Shown piece by piece: positions 1 through 12,598 of a stretch of DNA of 64,000 nucleotides. The notes below the pieces were generated by a model. It was not told the origin of the DNA. It saw only the letters and a program-made list of their open reading frames with translations, and made no database searches. This DNA is from Eutypa lata (taxonomy: Eukaryota; Ascomycota; Sordariomycetes; Xylariales; Diatrypaceae). Each line of letters opens with the position of its first letter. Position 1 is the stretch's first letter. The position numbers were made by a program, and so were the translations under genes. The stretch is taken from the NCBI GenBank assembly GCA_022661535.1, contig JAKULF010000005.1, forward strand, positions 2,046,001 through 2,110,000, written 5' to 3'.

Positions 1-1326
1 GTCTCGACTGCTGTTCCTCAGTGAATGTTGACGTGCTAAATGTGCCTCAGCAGGTTCCAATACTGGCTGAGGCCAGTGATGTCGTTCGTCAGTCTCGGAC
101 AAAACGTTCCCCCCTTTCAGCTGCTTCTTCTTCGACCCCACCCATGTGCTTAATCGTGATACCATGCATCCACGGAATGCGATGGGTATTGCGGGTACAC
201 AGAAAACCAGTATGGCCGTTGTTGTTTCTATGAGACCCCAAAGGAGGTGCATGGAGTATGCGTAAGTGGTGTCGAGGTTACGGCTCATATCAACTGCTGA
301 AGCGAGGCGCCCAGCAGCTGCCGCGCAGGTTCTATAGATTGAAAGAAACATAATTAGGGGCTAGCACACCCGGCAGAGACAATGGAAACGCAAGTCATAA
401 CGTACATTATACCCACTGAGAAGATGATGGAAACACCAATCTTCTGTGGCTTGGAAAGAGCTAATTGCCATATAATCCGGTGGGGGAGTAATAAGATCAT
501 AACGTTGAAGAGGAGGGTGCAGGCAGTGATGCCGAGGTTAAAAGCGTTGATATCAATGCACGTTCCCGGCATCCATCGATGCCAAATCTTGTCTCTTGGA
601 GCGCAGACCAAGTTGATGGTTATTATGATCGAAATATAAAGCAATGAATTGGCTAATATCATGACCTGACACGCCCAGTAAAAGAATGAGTTACGCATTC
701 CCCTTGGCACTAGGATACGAGTCCATTCTAGGAGAATCGAAGCCTTTATTAACATCAGAGTAAGGCAAATAAATATAGACGAAAGCACGTAAGACTACCG
801 AGAATTAGAAGGTCGTAATTATGCATTTATGAGTTATACATACGTGGATGAAGTCTGCTAAATCGTTCAATGAAAGGTTCCATTGATGGACAAATAGACC
901 GGCCCTTCGTGAGATGCTGGCGAATATGCAGATTGCTGTAATTTGAAATATCTAGTGTATAAGGGTCAGCACCAATGAAGCGTTGTGCTCTCATTCGAGC
1001 ATTATATCCTTTTGAGTAAGTTAATTACCACGGCTAATATTCCTATGTCTGTTGTGATAGGTGTTAGTTTCTTAAATATAGAAAAGATGATTCGTAGACT
1101 CACAATCCTCGAGCCTAACTTTCTTGACAACAACAAGTCTTGTATATACCCGGAAGATGACGAATACTAGCTCTATAGCCATACAACCGGCAATTGCCTT
1201 GAACACTAGGTCGTTTTTGTTTGGGGGAGGATCGAAGACCGGATCTATGCCGTTTGGTGGTTTCAAAGCGGGCGACCTCAGGAACTCTTCCAAACTTTTT
1301 CCTGGCGGAAGACCGGTTGAACCCAT
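1..1326 (-). CDS. Rhodopsin-domain (PTH11-related) membrane protein, runs off the left edge
   Basis: A fungal seven-helix 'rhodopsin domain' integral membrane protein; substrate or ligand unknown. The start is the ATG at 1324-1326. Exons I can see on the minus strand: 1104-1326, possibly 1029-1048, 844-935, 370-794 and from 331 past the window edge. The family signature is clear: a charged turn after the first helix (VKKVRLED), GLFVHQWN before a later helix, ILLEWTRI, and a helix near LLWGLIETTTAILVF close to the edge. Introns at 795-843 and 332-369 join in frame. One junction does not work: the 20-nt piece at 1029-1048 leaves the frame one base out against 844-935, and skipping it removes most of a helix. 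The gene may therefore carry a frameshift, or I have misplaced an intron. The C-terminus lies outside the window. Confidence 0.6.
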
Positions 1327-3390
1327 TATGGTAAGGATATTTTAACAGAACGAGATGCTGATTGTGGGAGTAGTAATCCATAAAACTTTTGCAATTAATG
1401 AATATAGATGAATATCTTATTCTTTATGTAGGCCTTGCCAGTGAAATAGATACAATTAGTCTATTTTACCGTAGTGATACGGGAGAATGTCTTTAAGACG
1501 AGAACCAGTCATCACCAATATTGTCCGTACCTGGGACAACGACGGGGGGGCTGGAATGCTGGAGGGCGGGATCTACGTTTACATAGCTATATGATGGCGT
1601 TCTTTTGATACTCCAATAGTGTATATACGTTGATCCTCTATTGCAACACATCGAGAGATGTAGATGGTACAACCTAAGGAATTCTCGAAATCAACGAGGC
1701 TGCTAAGTTGACAGATGCGGAGGTTGGTTTTGTAACATAAAAACGCCGCTCCTATGTGTGGTGGAACGTAGGCTGGCTATTGGTTACGTAGAATATTTAT
1801 ATAAGTTAGCACATCTGTATCTAAAAGAGGAATCAAACACTTAATTAGTTAAGCACATGGAGTTACACTACCGAAAATATTTTCCATTTCACCCCCTATG
1901 CCAAGACATGGTTATAGCCAGGGAGTCGCAAATGTAATCAACAATATGAAAATAAAGTTTCAGCTATGTAAAAGCGTTGCCCACTTCTAACTTCCCATGA
2001 TATTTAAACTAAATTTAGAAAGTTGTGCTTACATGTCCGTGAACATATCATCACTATATGTTAACTTTGTTATACATTCTTCGACGAGGCTTGGCATAGA
2101 TCACTGAGCTATCTACCTGAACCAGAAGAAATATGCATGATCTTAATACTATGAGGATCGGCGAATACGATACATGTTATCATGTGAAAAGTAGCCTGCT
2201 GTTCTAGCTGAGCGGCCTTTAAACCTGTGCCGCAAAGCAGGACCGGTTACCGTATTGGAAATTGTTCTAAATGCAAAGGGGAATAAATAGCAAAATCAAT
2301 ATGTTCATGATTAGTATCCACGTCGTTATTCCTCTCTATACTGTCAAATACTTTTCCGCTTAAAATCCCACGTATTGCACCATTACGTTATATTATTTAA
2401 TAATAGTTAGTTATTGCAGTTCTCCATACCCCCTGCCCCCCACCTAACGCCAAGACTATGCTGTTATATCGAACTACATTTCTGCCAGTAAGGAGAGCGT
2501 ATAGCCTAATCCCTTGTTTACCAAATATTATAGCATTAGGTTATTTCTTATCGAGGACCATGCTTATCAAGTAAGGGGGTTAATACGTTGGTCTAAATTC
2601 TACCTTCTCGTATATACCATAAAACCTGATAATTGACAAACTACAGCCTAGTCTGCTATGAATCTCAAAGGCAGCCAAGACGTATATCTTGACCAGAGTG
2701 TTCTCTCAAACCAACCATGGCTGAGTCATTCGAATTGGTTACATCTAAGACGATATCTAGCTCCCTCGTGTTAGAAGTCGAGAAGAGTAGTCAGGCTACT
2801 TCTACGTAGTAAGCTCGACTCCTTCGAACTACCGCTAGAGGTTCTATGTACATGTAGACCCACAGACGATGCACCTCATAGTGATTTGTGTCACCGACAG
2901 GGATATGTCACTTAATGTCCGCTGGTATACAGAGCCATCTATCTCTATTCTTATGCAAGGTCGAATGAACAAGCTCTAAATGGATGACAGGCATAAACTA
3001 CTATACATCACTAGGTATGCAAGTAATCAAGCACAGCGGCATAGAAATATTGGGCCATATTAACTAATGGTGCCTATACATACTAAGCAATCGATCTAGG
3101 ACAAGGAGAGGTGATAGTTTAACCCATGACAGTTTGGATCTGGACCGAATACCCTCTTGCAAGCCTGTTTATCACCCACCATATCTTTAACTTCCACGCT
3201 CCTTCTACTAAGAATATGGCAGTGATTATACAACCCAATAGGTTATATAGACGGACTCGTCCTTAAGTTGGACAATCTCAATCACTTAGAACATAAGTAA
3301 TTGGTCTTAAATAATACACGAGTGGTTGCTGGCCTTCAACATAAGTCCTTCTTAAAGGTCGACCTAGGGGGATTGATGTTGCTGTACATT
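1327..3390. other. Gene-free stretch, rich in stop codons
   Basis: Nothing coding is visible on either strand: after the short frames overlapping the start of the neighbouring rhodopsin-like gene, no open frame of 60 codons exists until about 3390. Stop codons and TA dinucleotides are dense. This could be old, mutated repeat DNA, but I see no terminal repeats or recognisable transposon protein. Confidence 0.5.
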
Positions 3391-5436
3391 TCAGACACGG
3401 AGTTGCTTTTTCTGCCACATTAGAAGTGAAGCGGGAATCTGCAGGGCAGCAGAAACGCAGAGAACAAGGACCTGCCGATTGTATCCCTCCGCCAAGGTGC
3501 GTCGAACCTCCTCTTGAAGCTGTAGAGGCAATGCTGCTAGAGCGCTCCCCGAATGAAGTAAAGTGTCCGAATTCGAAGCGCCTAAGAGAGTTTGGAGCTG
3601 AGGTCGGGCGTAGCCGTTGAAGACTGAAGTTGAAATTGCCAAGATCATGGCGCTGCCGATAAATCTAAACTGGGCTCCCGCCCCCATACCAACGGCTAAG
3701 GCTAATTAGAACATATCGCGTGACAAGCAAAGGGGCTATTAAACTCACCATAGTAGCGATTTTCATTCACAAAGGGGATCATAACGAACAATAGGGTGAA
3801 GTTCATCCCACATCCCCACCCAGCAAGGAATTCAAAGCCATACATCTGTTTTGGAATTTCTAGAGATGAAGGTAAAGTCCCCAGCAGGGCGAAACCGATA
3901 ATTTGAAGGCAAGATCCGGTAAGAATGAGGTATAACGGCGGAACCTTTAGCTTTCCGGCAATAGTGGACGCAAATATCGTCCCAACTGGGATAGTTACGG
4001 TAAAAGGTATCAAACGAACGCCGGCCTCAAGACCCGAGGTGCCATATACTAGCTGATAACGCTGAGGGATAATAAACATTCCGATAACCGTAGGGCCACC
4101 AAGGAGAATGAAGTTGCTGAGGTATTAATGTTAGATCTCTCAAATGAAGGGTGCAGAATCTGTTCGGATCTCACAGCAATATGCCTAGCATTCGGCGGTT
4201 TGTGATGAAACTCCATGGCAAGACCGGTTCCCTAACCTTGTTGACCTGCGTCACATGTCGTTCCCAGATAAATAAAGCAATCCACAAAAGTCCTGATACC
4301 GTCAACAGCGTGATAACATAGGCAGATCTCCATGGGAACAGCGCATCGGCTTCCTCAAACGCCGCCGTCAATGCTAGGGTCGCGAAGAGGATAAGAATAG
4401 TCCCGGGTATATCGACGCGGTCCAGTGTAGCCCTCGTTACCAAATCTCTGGCACCTTTAATGGGATGGTTGGTCTGGCCCTGAAAAGGAAACTCTTTGGG
4501 AATATATAGCAATGAAATGACAAAGGCGGGCGTTGCGATGGGAACACTACGATACACAACTGTTAGATAGCTTGAAACCCTTGATAGAGTACATAGAGAG
4601 GACCTACTTGATGATGAAGATCCATCTCCAACTTATACTTGCAGCAATCGCGCCGCCGACAATAGGACCTAGTAGTAGTGCAAGAGCGGTAACGACAGAT
4701 ATATTCGATACATATTTAGTGTACTTCTCTGGTGGGACGAGCTCGAAAATAATTATAGTGCAGAGAGAAAAGCACCCGCCACCCCCGATACCTTGAAGTG
4801 CGCGGAAGACAATCCTAAAACGTGGGTATTAGCGTACCCGCTCCCCTATTAAGGAACGGCCCCGTAGGAACTTACAGCTGGACTATAGTCTGAGAGGCAC
4901 TACAAGCGGCGGAGAATATGATGAAGATAGCAGTTGACACCATAAGAACAAGTTTTCGGCCAAAGATATCGCTAAACTTGGCGAAGATTACGATGACGGC
5001 TAGCCAGAAGTGTAAGCAGAATGAAAACAACAAAGACTGGATGGTATATCAAATCACGAACCGACATAACCAAGCAGGTAACTAGAAACAACCCAGCCAA
5101 CACTATCGAAGCCTCCAAGGTCATTTGTGATGACTACCAATGCTGTCACGACAACTGGAACTTCAAGGTTCACAATAAACATCAAAATGGCGATACTGTA
5201 AAGTAGCAATCAGTACCTAAGCCTGGCATGTTGGTCCTGGCTTCCTAATGAATCAAAAACACATACGCTATTGAGACCATCCAGAACTGACTACCATGAA
5301 GGTACACGGTGCTGTTGCGGGCGCCAGATGGGGAGTCGTGATCACTAACATCGCCTTCTCGCTTTTTCTCTGATAACGGTTCCTTGGTCATATCGGAGGA
5401 ATGGTAGTCTGCCCCGTCAGCAGTCTCGAGAGCCAT
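3391..5436 (-). CDS. MFS multidrug/toxin-type exporter (DHA2-like, 14-helix class)
   Basis: Intact seven-exon gene: 5267-5436, 5062-5195, 4876-4999, 4608-4814, 4175-4546, 3749-4116 and 3391-3701. The exons total 1686 nt, giving 561 aa. All introns are GT-AG and keep phase. The protein has a polar N-terminus of about 50 residues, then membrane helices with MFS motif A (FSDIFGRKL) after helix 2 and a motif C-like ALLLGPIVGGAI. An internal loop carries DLVTRATLDRVDIPG, typical of fungal DHA2 exporters. It is probably a plasma-membrane proton antiporter for drugs or a secondary metabolite; this is inferred from the family and the substrate is unknown. The acceptor before exon 5 (4547) was chosen over an earlier AG, because the earlier one gives a stop codon three codons on. 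The P450 starting at 6539 lies divergently about 1.1 kb away, so the two might share a promoter region. Confidence 0.85.
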
Positions 5437-5892
5437 AATGGACTATATCAAATGGAATGCGCAAACTCTTCCGGAAGATGGAGTTCAGCTCACACCTAGA
5501 GTTAGGTGGGATAACGGTGTTGGCATTAGATGGCTTTGGTTTAAAATGAAGGCCATGAGTCTTTTCAATGAATAGCAGAAGACGCCATAGAAATGATACA
5601 TATTTCCAACCCATGAAAAAATATACTTCTGGTATGCTATCGGTGACCCGAACTGGCTAAAAGGTACACTGCTCATACCAAACACTAAATGACCAAGTCA
5701 GGGATGCAACTAAAACGCTACTCAGTTACTCAATATGCATACATATGCAGGTTCCTGGCGAATAGAATTCAAGAAACTTAAACAAGGATTGAATCTTCTC
5801 ACTGCGTAGTGTTTTACTCTTCCAACGAGGCGTTATGATTCTGCAGCGCATGAGTTCGTAAGTAATGTATCATAATACACTTGACTCCATAG
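5437..5892. other. Intergenic, nothing recognised
   Basis: Upstream of the MFS exporter. Short overlapping minus-strand frames occur but show no family resemblance and no sensible splice joins. Confidence 0.5.
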
Positions 5893-6503
5893 CTAACAGC
5901 GTATACAAATAATAAAGGTACTCGGCCTTGTTGTATGTGTACAAAGGCAAAATGATAGCCACTTACTGTACTTAGGCAGTGTAACCTCTCCCACTTTACA
6001 TGCATAACTGCTGTTGGCCCTAAGGACTTTAGTAGGTCCAATGGGCCTAAAAGAATAAACAATAAAAGAATACAATAATACGGCAGAAACGGCAATAACT
6101 ACATTGGAACCAAAATCAAATCGCCGATCCAAAAGAATGTTCTCGGGATGGCATTTCCCTGAGCCACCCCGTTGGTAACACGCATTGCGCGGTACCTTCC
6201 CGACCGGTAAGGGCAGGGCGGCTCGGAAGTGCCTGTGACCTTTTTTTTAATGGAAGAAATAATCATAACTTGTTTTTACCTGGCACTTCCAATTTCGTTT
6301 GGAAAGATAGGTTGACCGACATATGAGACCCAAGTCAGCTGTAACCCACCCCTGAAATTGGGAGTGAAAAGGGCGCCAAGCCCTCGTGAGGCCCCGGGCG
6401 AACCAACGGCTGGAAAGCATAGGCCCGCCATTTCTTGGATACCCTCTTCGACCGCTTCTGTTATTTCCTCCTCATTCTGCTTCGACCTTGCCTCATGGAA
6501 CAT
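5893..6503 (-). CDS. Tentative two-exon gene, unknown protein
   Basis: I do not recognise this protein. A frame opening at 6501-6503 (an alternative in-frame start is at 6527) runs to a good donor at 6279. It rejoins after a 47-bp intron (6233-6279) at 6232 and ends at 5893. The joined length is 564 nt, which stays in frame and gives 187 aa. The first exon is acidic then Gly/Pro-rich, and the second has one strongly hydrophobic segment (VVIAVSAVLLYSFIVY). Against it: the start lies only 36 bp from the start of the divergent P450, and no motif matches a family I know. It may be chance. Confidence 0.2.
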
Positions 6504-6538
6504 ATGAACCGTTTTGAGAAGCAACACCTTATACTACT

Positions 6539-8301
6539 ATGCACATTCTTGGGGCTGTAACGTTGGTGGCCTTGTCTGCTACTAACTTGGCCATCTTATG
6601 TGTAGGTCAAGACACCGCCCATGAACAGGAAGTAGTGCTAACATCTTGTTGAGTGCCTCCTTGTTGGTGCCTACCGGATGTTACTTCACCCATTAAGACA
6701 CTACCCAGGGCCCCTTACCGCCAAGATCTGCGACCTTTACGGTGTATTCTTTGCTGCGAGGACCAACCTCCATGAGAGAACGTGGCGTGATCACCAGAAA
6801 TATGGTAGATATTATGCTCTCTTCAGTAAAACTAAAGTCTTTCAACTGATAGGACTAAGGCTCTGTTGTTAGACATGGACCTAACAAGCTTGTATTCAAT
6901 TCCGCCGAGGCTCTGCGAGGTAAGGCGCTTAGGAGACCCACGCTTGCGAATGCTAACCGAGTAAGACATATATCAAAATGATCGATTGACGAAATCGCGA
7001 GCATATCTTGTCACACAAAGGGCTCCCGGCATATACAACCTATTCAACACCATCGACAAGGGCCTGCATCAAAGGAAGCGTAAACTTACGAGCCAAGTTC
7101 TCAATGAACGCTCAATACGGAGAATCGAGCCTGTGATGATCGCCCAGGTTGATATCTTCCTTCGTCAACTATTGCTTTCATGTAGAACAGAGGCTGCGAG
7201 ACCTATAAACATGACCACGCAGTGCAGATATCTCACGATGGATATTACGGGACACCTCCTATTCTCTTACCCCTTGAACCTCCAGACCGACAACACCTAC
7301 CGAGCCATGGCTACTAATACGACTGCAAACTACCTCCTTAATCTTGGGATACAACTGCCATCTCTGAGCCAGCTACCTATATTGATGTCGCCGTCCCTGC
7401 GCTCTTTGATAAGGGGGGGACGTTATTTACAAGCCTTGAAGAAAATGATCAAGAACTGTCTAGCTCAAGGGCAACATATCAAACATGATTTACTATTCTT
7501 GTCAGACACCGGCCAGACTTCCGAAGATGACAACACTTGGATAGAGGATATCGAGTCAGAATCAATCTTCCTTCTTTCAGCAGGTTCGTCTAATCCCCTG
7601 CAAGCTACGTGACCTTTGCATGAACTAAGATATGGAGAAATATAGGAAGCGATACCACGTCAGCCGTTCTGAGTGCTTTGTTCTTCTATCTCTCAAGAAA
7701 CTCGCTATGTTACCGGCGGCTCTGTGAAGAGATTCGTGCTTGTTTCGGAAAGGGCAGCGAGATCCGAAGTGGCACTCAATTAGCAAGTTGCTCTTATCTC
7801 CGTGCATGTCTAGAGGAAGCTCTTAGAATGTTTCCCCCCATTCCTGGTACTCTCTGGCGAGAACAAGCAGGCGAAGACAATGGTGAGACTCTTTTCGTAG
7901 ACGGCCATGTCATACCACCCGGAACGCAAGTTGGGGTAAACATTTATGCCCTTCATCACAACGAGGAGTACTTTCCAGAACCATTCGTCTTCAAACCAGA
8001 GCGCTGGCTTGCCCATGGCCCCGAAAGCACTAGAGCCTTTAGGGGTGCTTTTGCGCCCTTTTCACTTGGGGGGCGCGGTTGCATAGGGAGAGCCATGGCC
8101 TACTTGGAAGCCAGCGTCATCGTCGCGAAGACCCTTTGGTACTTTGACTTCGAAGCGGCACCAAGAGAGGGGTGCATGATGGGGGATAAGAATAGGGATA
8201 GTGATGAGTATAAACTCTATGACACTTTCGCAGCGACGCACGATGGGCCATTGCTGAAATTCCATCCCCGTGGAGATCTGGTGCTAAAGCTTGAAGAGTA
8301 A
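6539..8301 (+). CDS. Cytochrome P450 monooxygenase (microsomal, class II)
   Basis: Intact five-exon gene: 6539-6601, 6654-6804, 6860-6919, 6966-7583 and 7646-8301, with introns of 46-62 bp. The 1548 nt give 515 aa. The start at 6539 supplies the expected N-terminal membrane anchor (about residues 3-28), followed by the fungal P450 signature HPLRHYPGP. The I-helix oxygen-binding motif AGSDTT is at about 297-302 and is only formed after the fourth intron is removed. The K-helix ExxR lies in EEALR (about 355-358), PERW follows, and the heme-binding loop is FSLGGRGCIGRA with the ligand Cys at about 443. It would hydroxylate or oxidise a small lipophilic molecule at the ER, using NADPH-P450 reductase. 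The opening residues resemble the benzoate-4-hydroxylase/Tri11-like group, but the substrate cannot be read from sequence. No key residue is missing. Confidence 0.93.
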
Positions 8302-11300
8302 ATGGGGATTGGACTCGAATATTATTTCTGTACTACTTTACTACTAGGTATATCCAGCTCTATAGCAGAACAATTGTGTACGTGAAGTCTTGCTGTGTAA
8401 CCTCCGTCGACACTAATACATTTATTAGATGAGCGCACACAATGCCATGAACTGACTGCAGCTTATATCAAGGATGTCTCAAGCTTGTGTGAAGGCAGAT
8501 TCAACGGTGAGGCCACAGCTTACCGCTGCCAAGTATCCAAGCTCCATCGCTTACCTAGCACCCAATGGCAATAAACAGCGCGTTCAGTTGTACTTAGATT
8601 GGTGTTCTGTTATGATCTCTATAATTAGAATTAAGCATATATCGCCATTACATTCGTTGCGATATGGGACCAACAGAGTACAACCCGACATTTTGAGCGT
8701 GTAGATAAACGTGACACCGATAGGTAAGGGGTGGCATTCAAAACGCAGACTCAAGTTATGTAAATCCAGCCTGCTTCTTGAGTTTCACACAAAGCGAAAA
8801 GCGGCACAATGCATATACACCTACCTATATAGCTCGGGTGACACTTAACCTACAGGCTGGGATTTGAGGGCAGCCTAAATCCATGCAAGTACATTAATGT
8901 GGCGTAATTGGTTTGCATTCGACGTTGGAACGGATCTTGCCAAGCATGTCGTTCCCCTATGGACATTATGCAAGCATCTCGGATGCCGAGCTATTGCACA
9001 AAGTTGGCCAAATCAATGCTACAGGAATGCGGCTCAAAGGGAAGAGGTATGCAATGAGATTCATAAGATATAGTTCATAATCCCTCCCGGCTTATGATGT
9101 AAACATATATATGATGGATGCATATCATGCTACCCGCCGCTAAAGGAGAGGTAATCGGTGTCCTGCCCCTAGATACCCTGATACCAAGCCAAAAAATATG
9201 TCATATGTGACAAATCATTATATCTTACGTGTTATACGTGTTGTATACTTAGTTACCGCCAACATTCGCGCGGAGCCTCTTTACCAGAATTAGCGGGAGA
9301 GGCCGAGCCAAAGACAGGGCTTAAAATCGTCGCGGGAGCTAATTTGCTCTACCATCATGCTCCTTTGGTCGTATTTCCAATACTAAACTGGCGATCATTG
9401 GCTAACAAATATCACATACAGGTTGCAGCTCATGACCTTAGGTTAACAATGAATGCTATGACCATATTCAGCACCCCTCTCAGGGCATTGAGAGCGCCTC
9501 TTGGTGCAACATAAGCTACTAGGATCCCCTGTTGGTAGTCTACATGTTTTTACTTACATGCCAGTGTCGGCGTTACAATACTTATCGCTAGCTAGCATTC
9601 AATGTTGTTCTCGGTACCTGAGGACTATGTAACTCGTAACTTGTAGAGGTAACCTCCTATTAAGATGGATAACCATATAATTATATGTAGCAGAGGTAGA
9701 ACATGAGCGACATTCGGCATGACGCTGTATAAGATCGTTATAGCTTTGGTTAAATAATCACGTAAGAACTCAATGGTGGTACCACACGTTTAAACCGTTA
9801 TTCCACCAACTTATATAGATATATGGTTTAACTAAATGGGGTAATCACTATCGAGCAAGAAACACCGACGAGCATGTGGTTATCTGTTACTACTATGCAT
9901 GCATGAGGCAACCATCCGTCGAGTGACCCTTGGTATTTTCACAGGCCTTCAAGCGGAAGGTCTCACAACATGCAGGTTACAGGTCATAAGGTCGTGGGGC
10001 CAACTAGGTCAAGGGGAGTGACGGAACAGATCTTAAATCTCAGCTGAATAGCGCTGGGTTTTGCTGTACAAGTGCTTAAGAGGCAGCTTACTACATAGTA
10101 AACCATGTATTAGGCAACACTCTCAGTCCTCCACCGTTTTAAGCCACAACAACGATCGGATTCCAATCGACCCCGGGCCATGCCAGTATGTTCAGACTGA
10201 AGCAGCGGCCTAAACCCAATTTCAGCGCCTTTCACGGCGGAAACAACGATGGTGGCGCCCTCGACCCCTCACCGGCAGCGTCGTGTAACCCATGTCATAT
10301 CCTTAGTAACGCTGTCCCTTTACCATCTAACGTCGCTCGGCTGCTTGCAACTGTGAAATGCAGTACCTCGTAGACATTTCTGGCTACCTAGCAATCTTGA
10401 CAAAGTCGCGGCAATGATGGGGTGGAGAGCTCGGCGGTTACACCGTATTGAAATTTAGGATTATCTACTCATGATCTATGTGATCATCCACGTTTCTGGA
10501 AAGCACATGAGCGGCGTCCAAGAAGAACACGCCTTTACCGCCACGGGGAGCTAGCCTTTTATGTACTCGATCATTAGCTACGCTAGCTTAAAAACGGTGA
10601 GCTTGGTAGTGGTTTGAACTAGGCTTCCGCTACGCACTACACGATCCTGATTCCGCGGGAAACAGATTAGGTAGGAAATCCCACAACAGTCTACAGATAT
10701 ACACTCCTACCCCCCACTTTCGTAACCATGCCATATGACGTCTACACGACACTACGTAATAGGTAGATTGAAGAGTTCTTCCGCTAGTTGGCGGCCCCGC
10801 TCCGGCATGCCGGGCGGAGCATACCTAACGCTAGGAGCGGGCGTTCTACTCGAATGATTCCCGATCTCTACCTCTACTTATCTACCTAGGCGGAGACTTG
10901 CAGTCTAGCACCGGATCCGTAAGTGAAATGCATATGCATAGGTGCACTGGTATGGATGCCCAGTTAGGTTTCATGACCGACTTGCCTCCGTTCCGGCGCT
11001 CTGCCCCACTCGGTTGTCTCCACACACGGCCGCCGAGCTCAACTACCTGGGTAACTAAGCTTCACCTCGCTTACAAATACAAGTAGTTTACTCACTTGCT
11101 ATATAAGAGGACCTCGAGAAGCATCGTGGTCTTTATCGATTAAGAGTTCTCGGACGCTATATCCATCTAGCAACGGAGTACCAACGCACCATTCTCGGCG
11201 AGTGCGGCTAAATAGGGGCTCTTGTGAGACATTTATACCGTATACTTTGAGTAGATGATTTGAGACACCATTTCTTGAGAACGTGTAACTTTGACCGTGG

Positions 11301-11676
11301 TGTCAGGATGTAATATGTAATAGAACTAGGTTGCCCGCGTACAAACAACGGCACTTACACTTACTCTTTGCTGATCTACTAATTCGTTTTATCAAACTAC
11401 TGCCCACCACTTTCTCATATGTAAAAACCAAGAAAAGTTACCAATAGTTTAATACTATCCAGTACATAGTTTATAATTAGATAAGCAAAGGAAATAGTAT
11501 GGGTGTTGGATTCAAACGAGCTTTGAGGATCAACCTCCTAAAATATATTACATGATTCTATAGATATTCTAATGCAACTTATACCGCACTACTACCTCCC
11601 ATTGTAGAAAAGCCCCTGTCCGTATGACCTTCCACTACACGTGAATTCAAGCACCTCACAAAATTCAACTATAGTC
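8302..11676. other. 3.4-kb gene desert
   Basis: No coding region is supported. Between about 8705 and 10187 neither strand has an open frame of 60 codons, although base composition is not strongly AT-biased. The few short frames elsewhere (8474-8704, 10188-10373, 10898-11086) resemble no protein. TA and CTAG steps are frequent. I found no inverted ends or transposase remnant. Confidence 0.5.
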
Positions 11677-12598
11677 CTAAAGCATCACTTCCCCCTCCTT
11701 TTCGCTCAGCCGACGACCATGTTTAATAAGCCTCCCAGGGTGAAGTACGGCGTAAATCACCATCACCAGCAACATAGGTGCAGCGTCGAGGGCGTAGATG
11801 AAAGCTTCGTGCCCGATAATATACCCGTCCTCTCCCTGCACATATTCTATCGTACGTATGACGCTTCGGACGACGATCAGAACTATGATGACGTATATGG
11901 CCCGGAAGTGGTTCTTCCAATTGATGGAGGGATCCAGCGACAAGATCTTCGGCGGGTCCTGACTGGTGCGCCGCTCCGCGTGCCACGCGATCAGGAGGAA
12001 TATGGTGAGGGCGGCGACCTGGGCAATCAGGCCGCCCAGGATGATCGTCTTGCTGAGCTCGATGGCGTCCGCGTCGCCGGATGCCGGGAGGATCGAGCCG
12101 ACGAGCTGCGTGGCGACGCAGCCTATATCGATGAGAACGTATAGCGGGGTCAACAGGCGCGGGGTGACCACGAGGTGACGTCGGGCTCCTATGGCTGTCA
12201 CGATCCGTCCGAGGCTCATGTATACGGTAGCGGCGAACATAGGGGGCGCGGCTAGAATAAGTAGGTTTTGTTGGATCCAGGGTCCGGCCACGTCAGGTTC
12301 ATCGTGGGACAGCGCTCGGCCGTAGTAGCCGAATGTCTCCGCTACGACGCTGGTTAGACGGGATAGGTGTTTCTGTTTTGTTTTTGGTTGGAAAATAGAC
12401 AAACTTACCAACACCGCCAAGTATGAAGGGGATGAAGGACCACGCGCGAAGTGGTATTAAGTAGATAAGATGGGCGAGCGTAGCGATCGCAAACAAGGCC
12501 ATGAAGGCATAGCCGGCAGATTCGCTCGGTAGGTACTCGTAGAAGATGACAATCTGTGTCCCATTTACAATGGGACCGTAGGGGGGGCCGTCACTCAT
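11677..12598 (-). CDS. RTA1-like seven-helix membrane protein (lipid-translocating exporter family)
   Basis: Two exons, 12409-12598 and 11677-12341, around a 67-bp GT-AG intron. The 855 nt give 284 aa. The frame stays open upstream to 12679 without an ATG there (it would begin TTG), so I chose the ATG at 12596-12598. Splicing creates the family pattern GGVAETFGYYGRA at the end of helix 2. Other RTA1 hallmarks are QNLLILAAPPMFAATVYM, a central DIGCVATQLVGS, and HFRAIYVIIVLIVVRSVIRTIEY in the last third. Yeast RTA1/RSB1/RTM1 relatives give resistance to 7-aminocholesterol or export long-chain bases; the role here is inferred. It is divergent from the Zn2Cys6 regulator at 13391, which is a candidate local regulator. 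A second RTA1-like gene lies at 53.1-54.1 kb. Confidence 0.88.
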
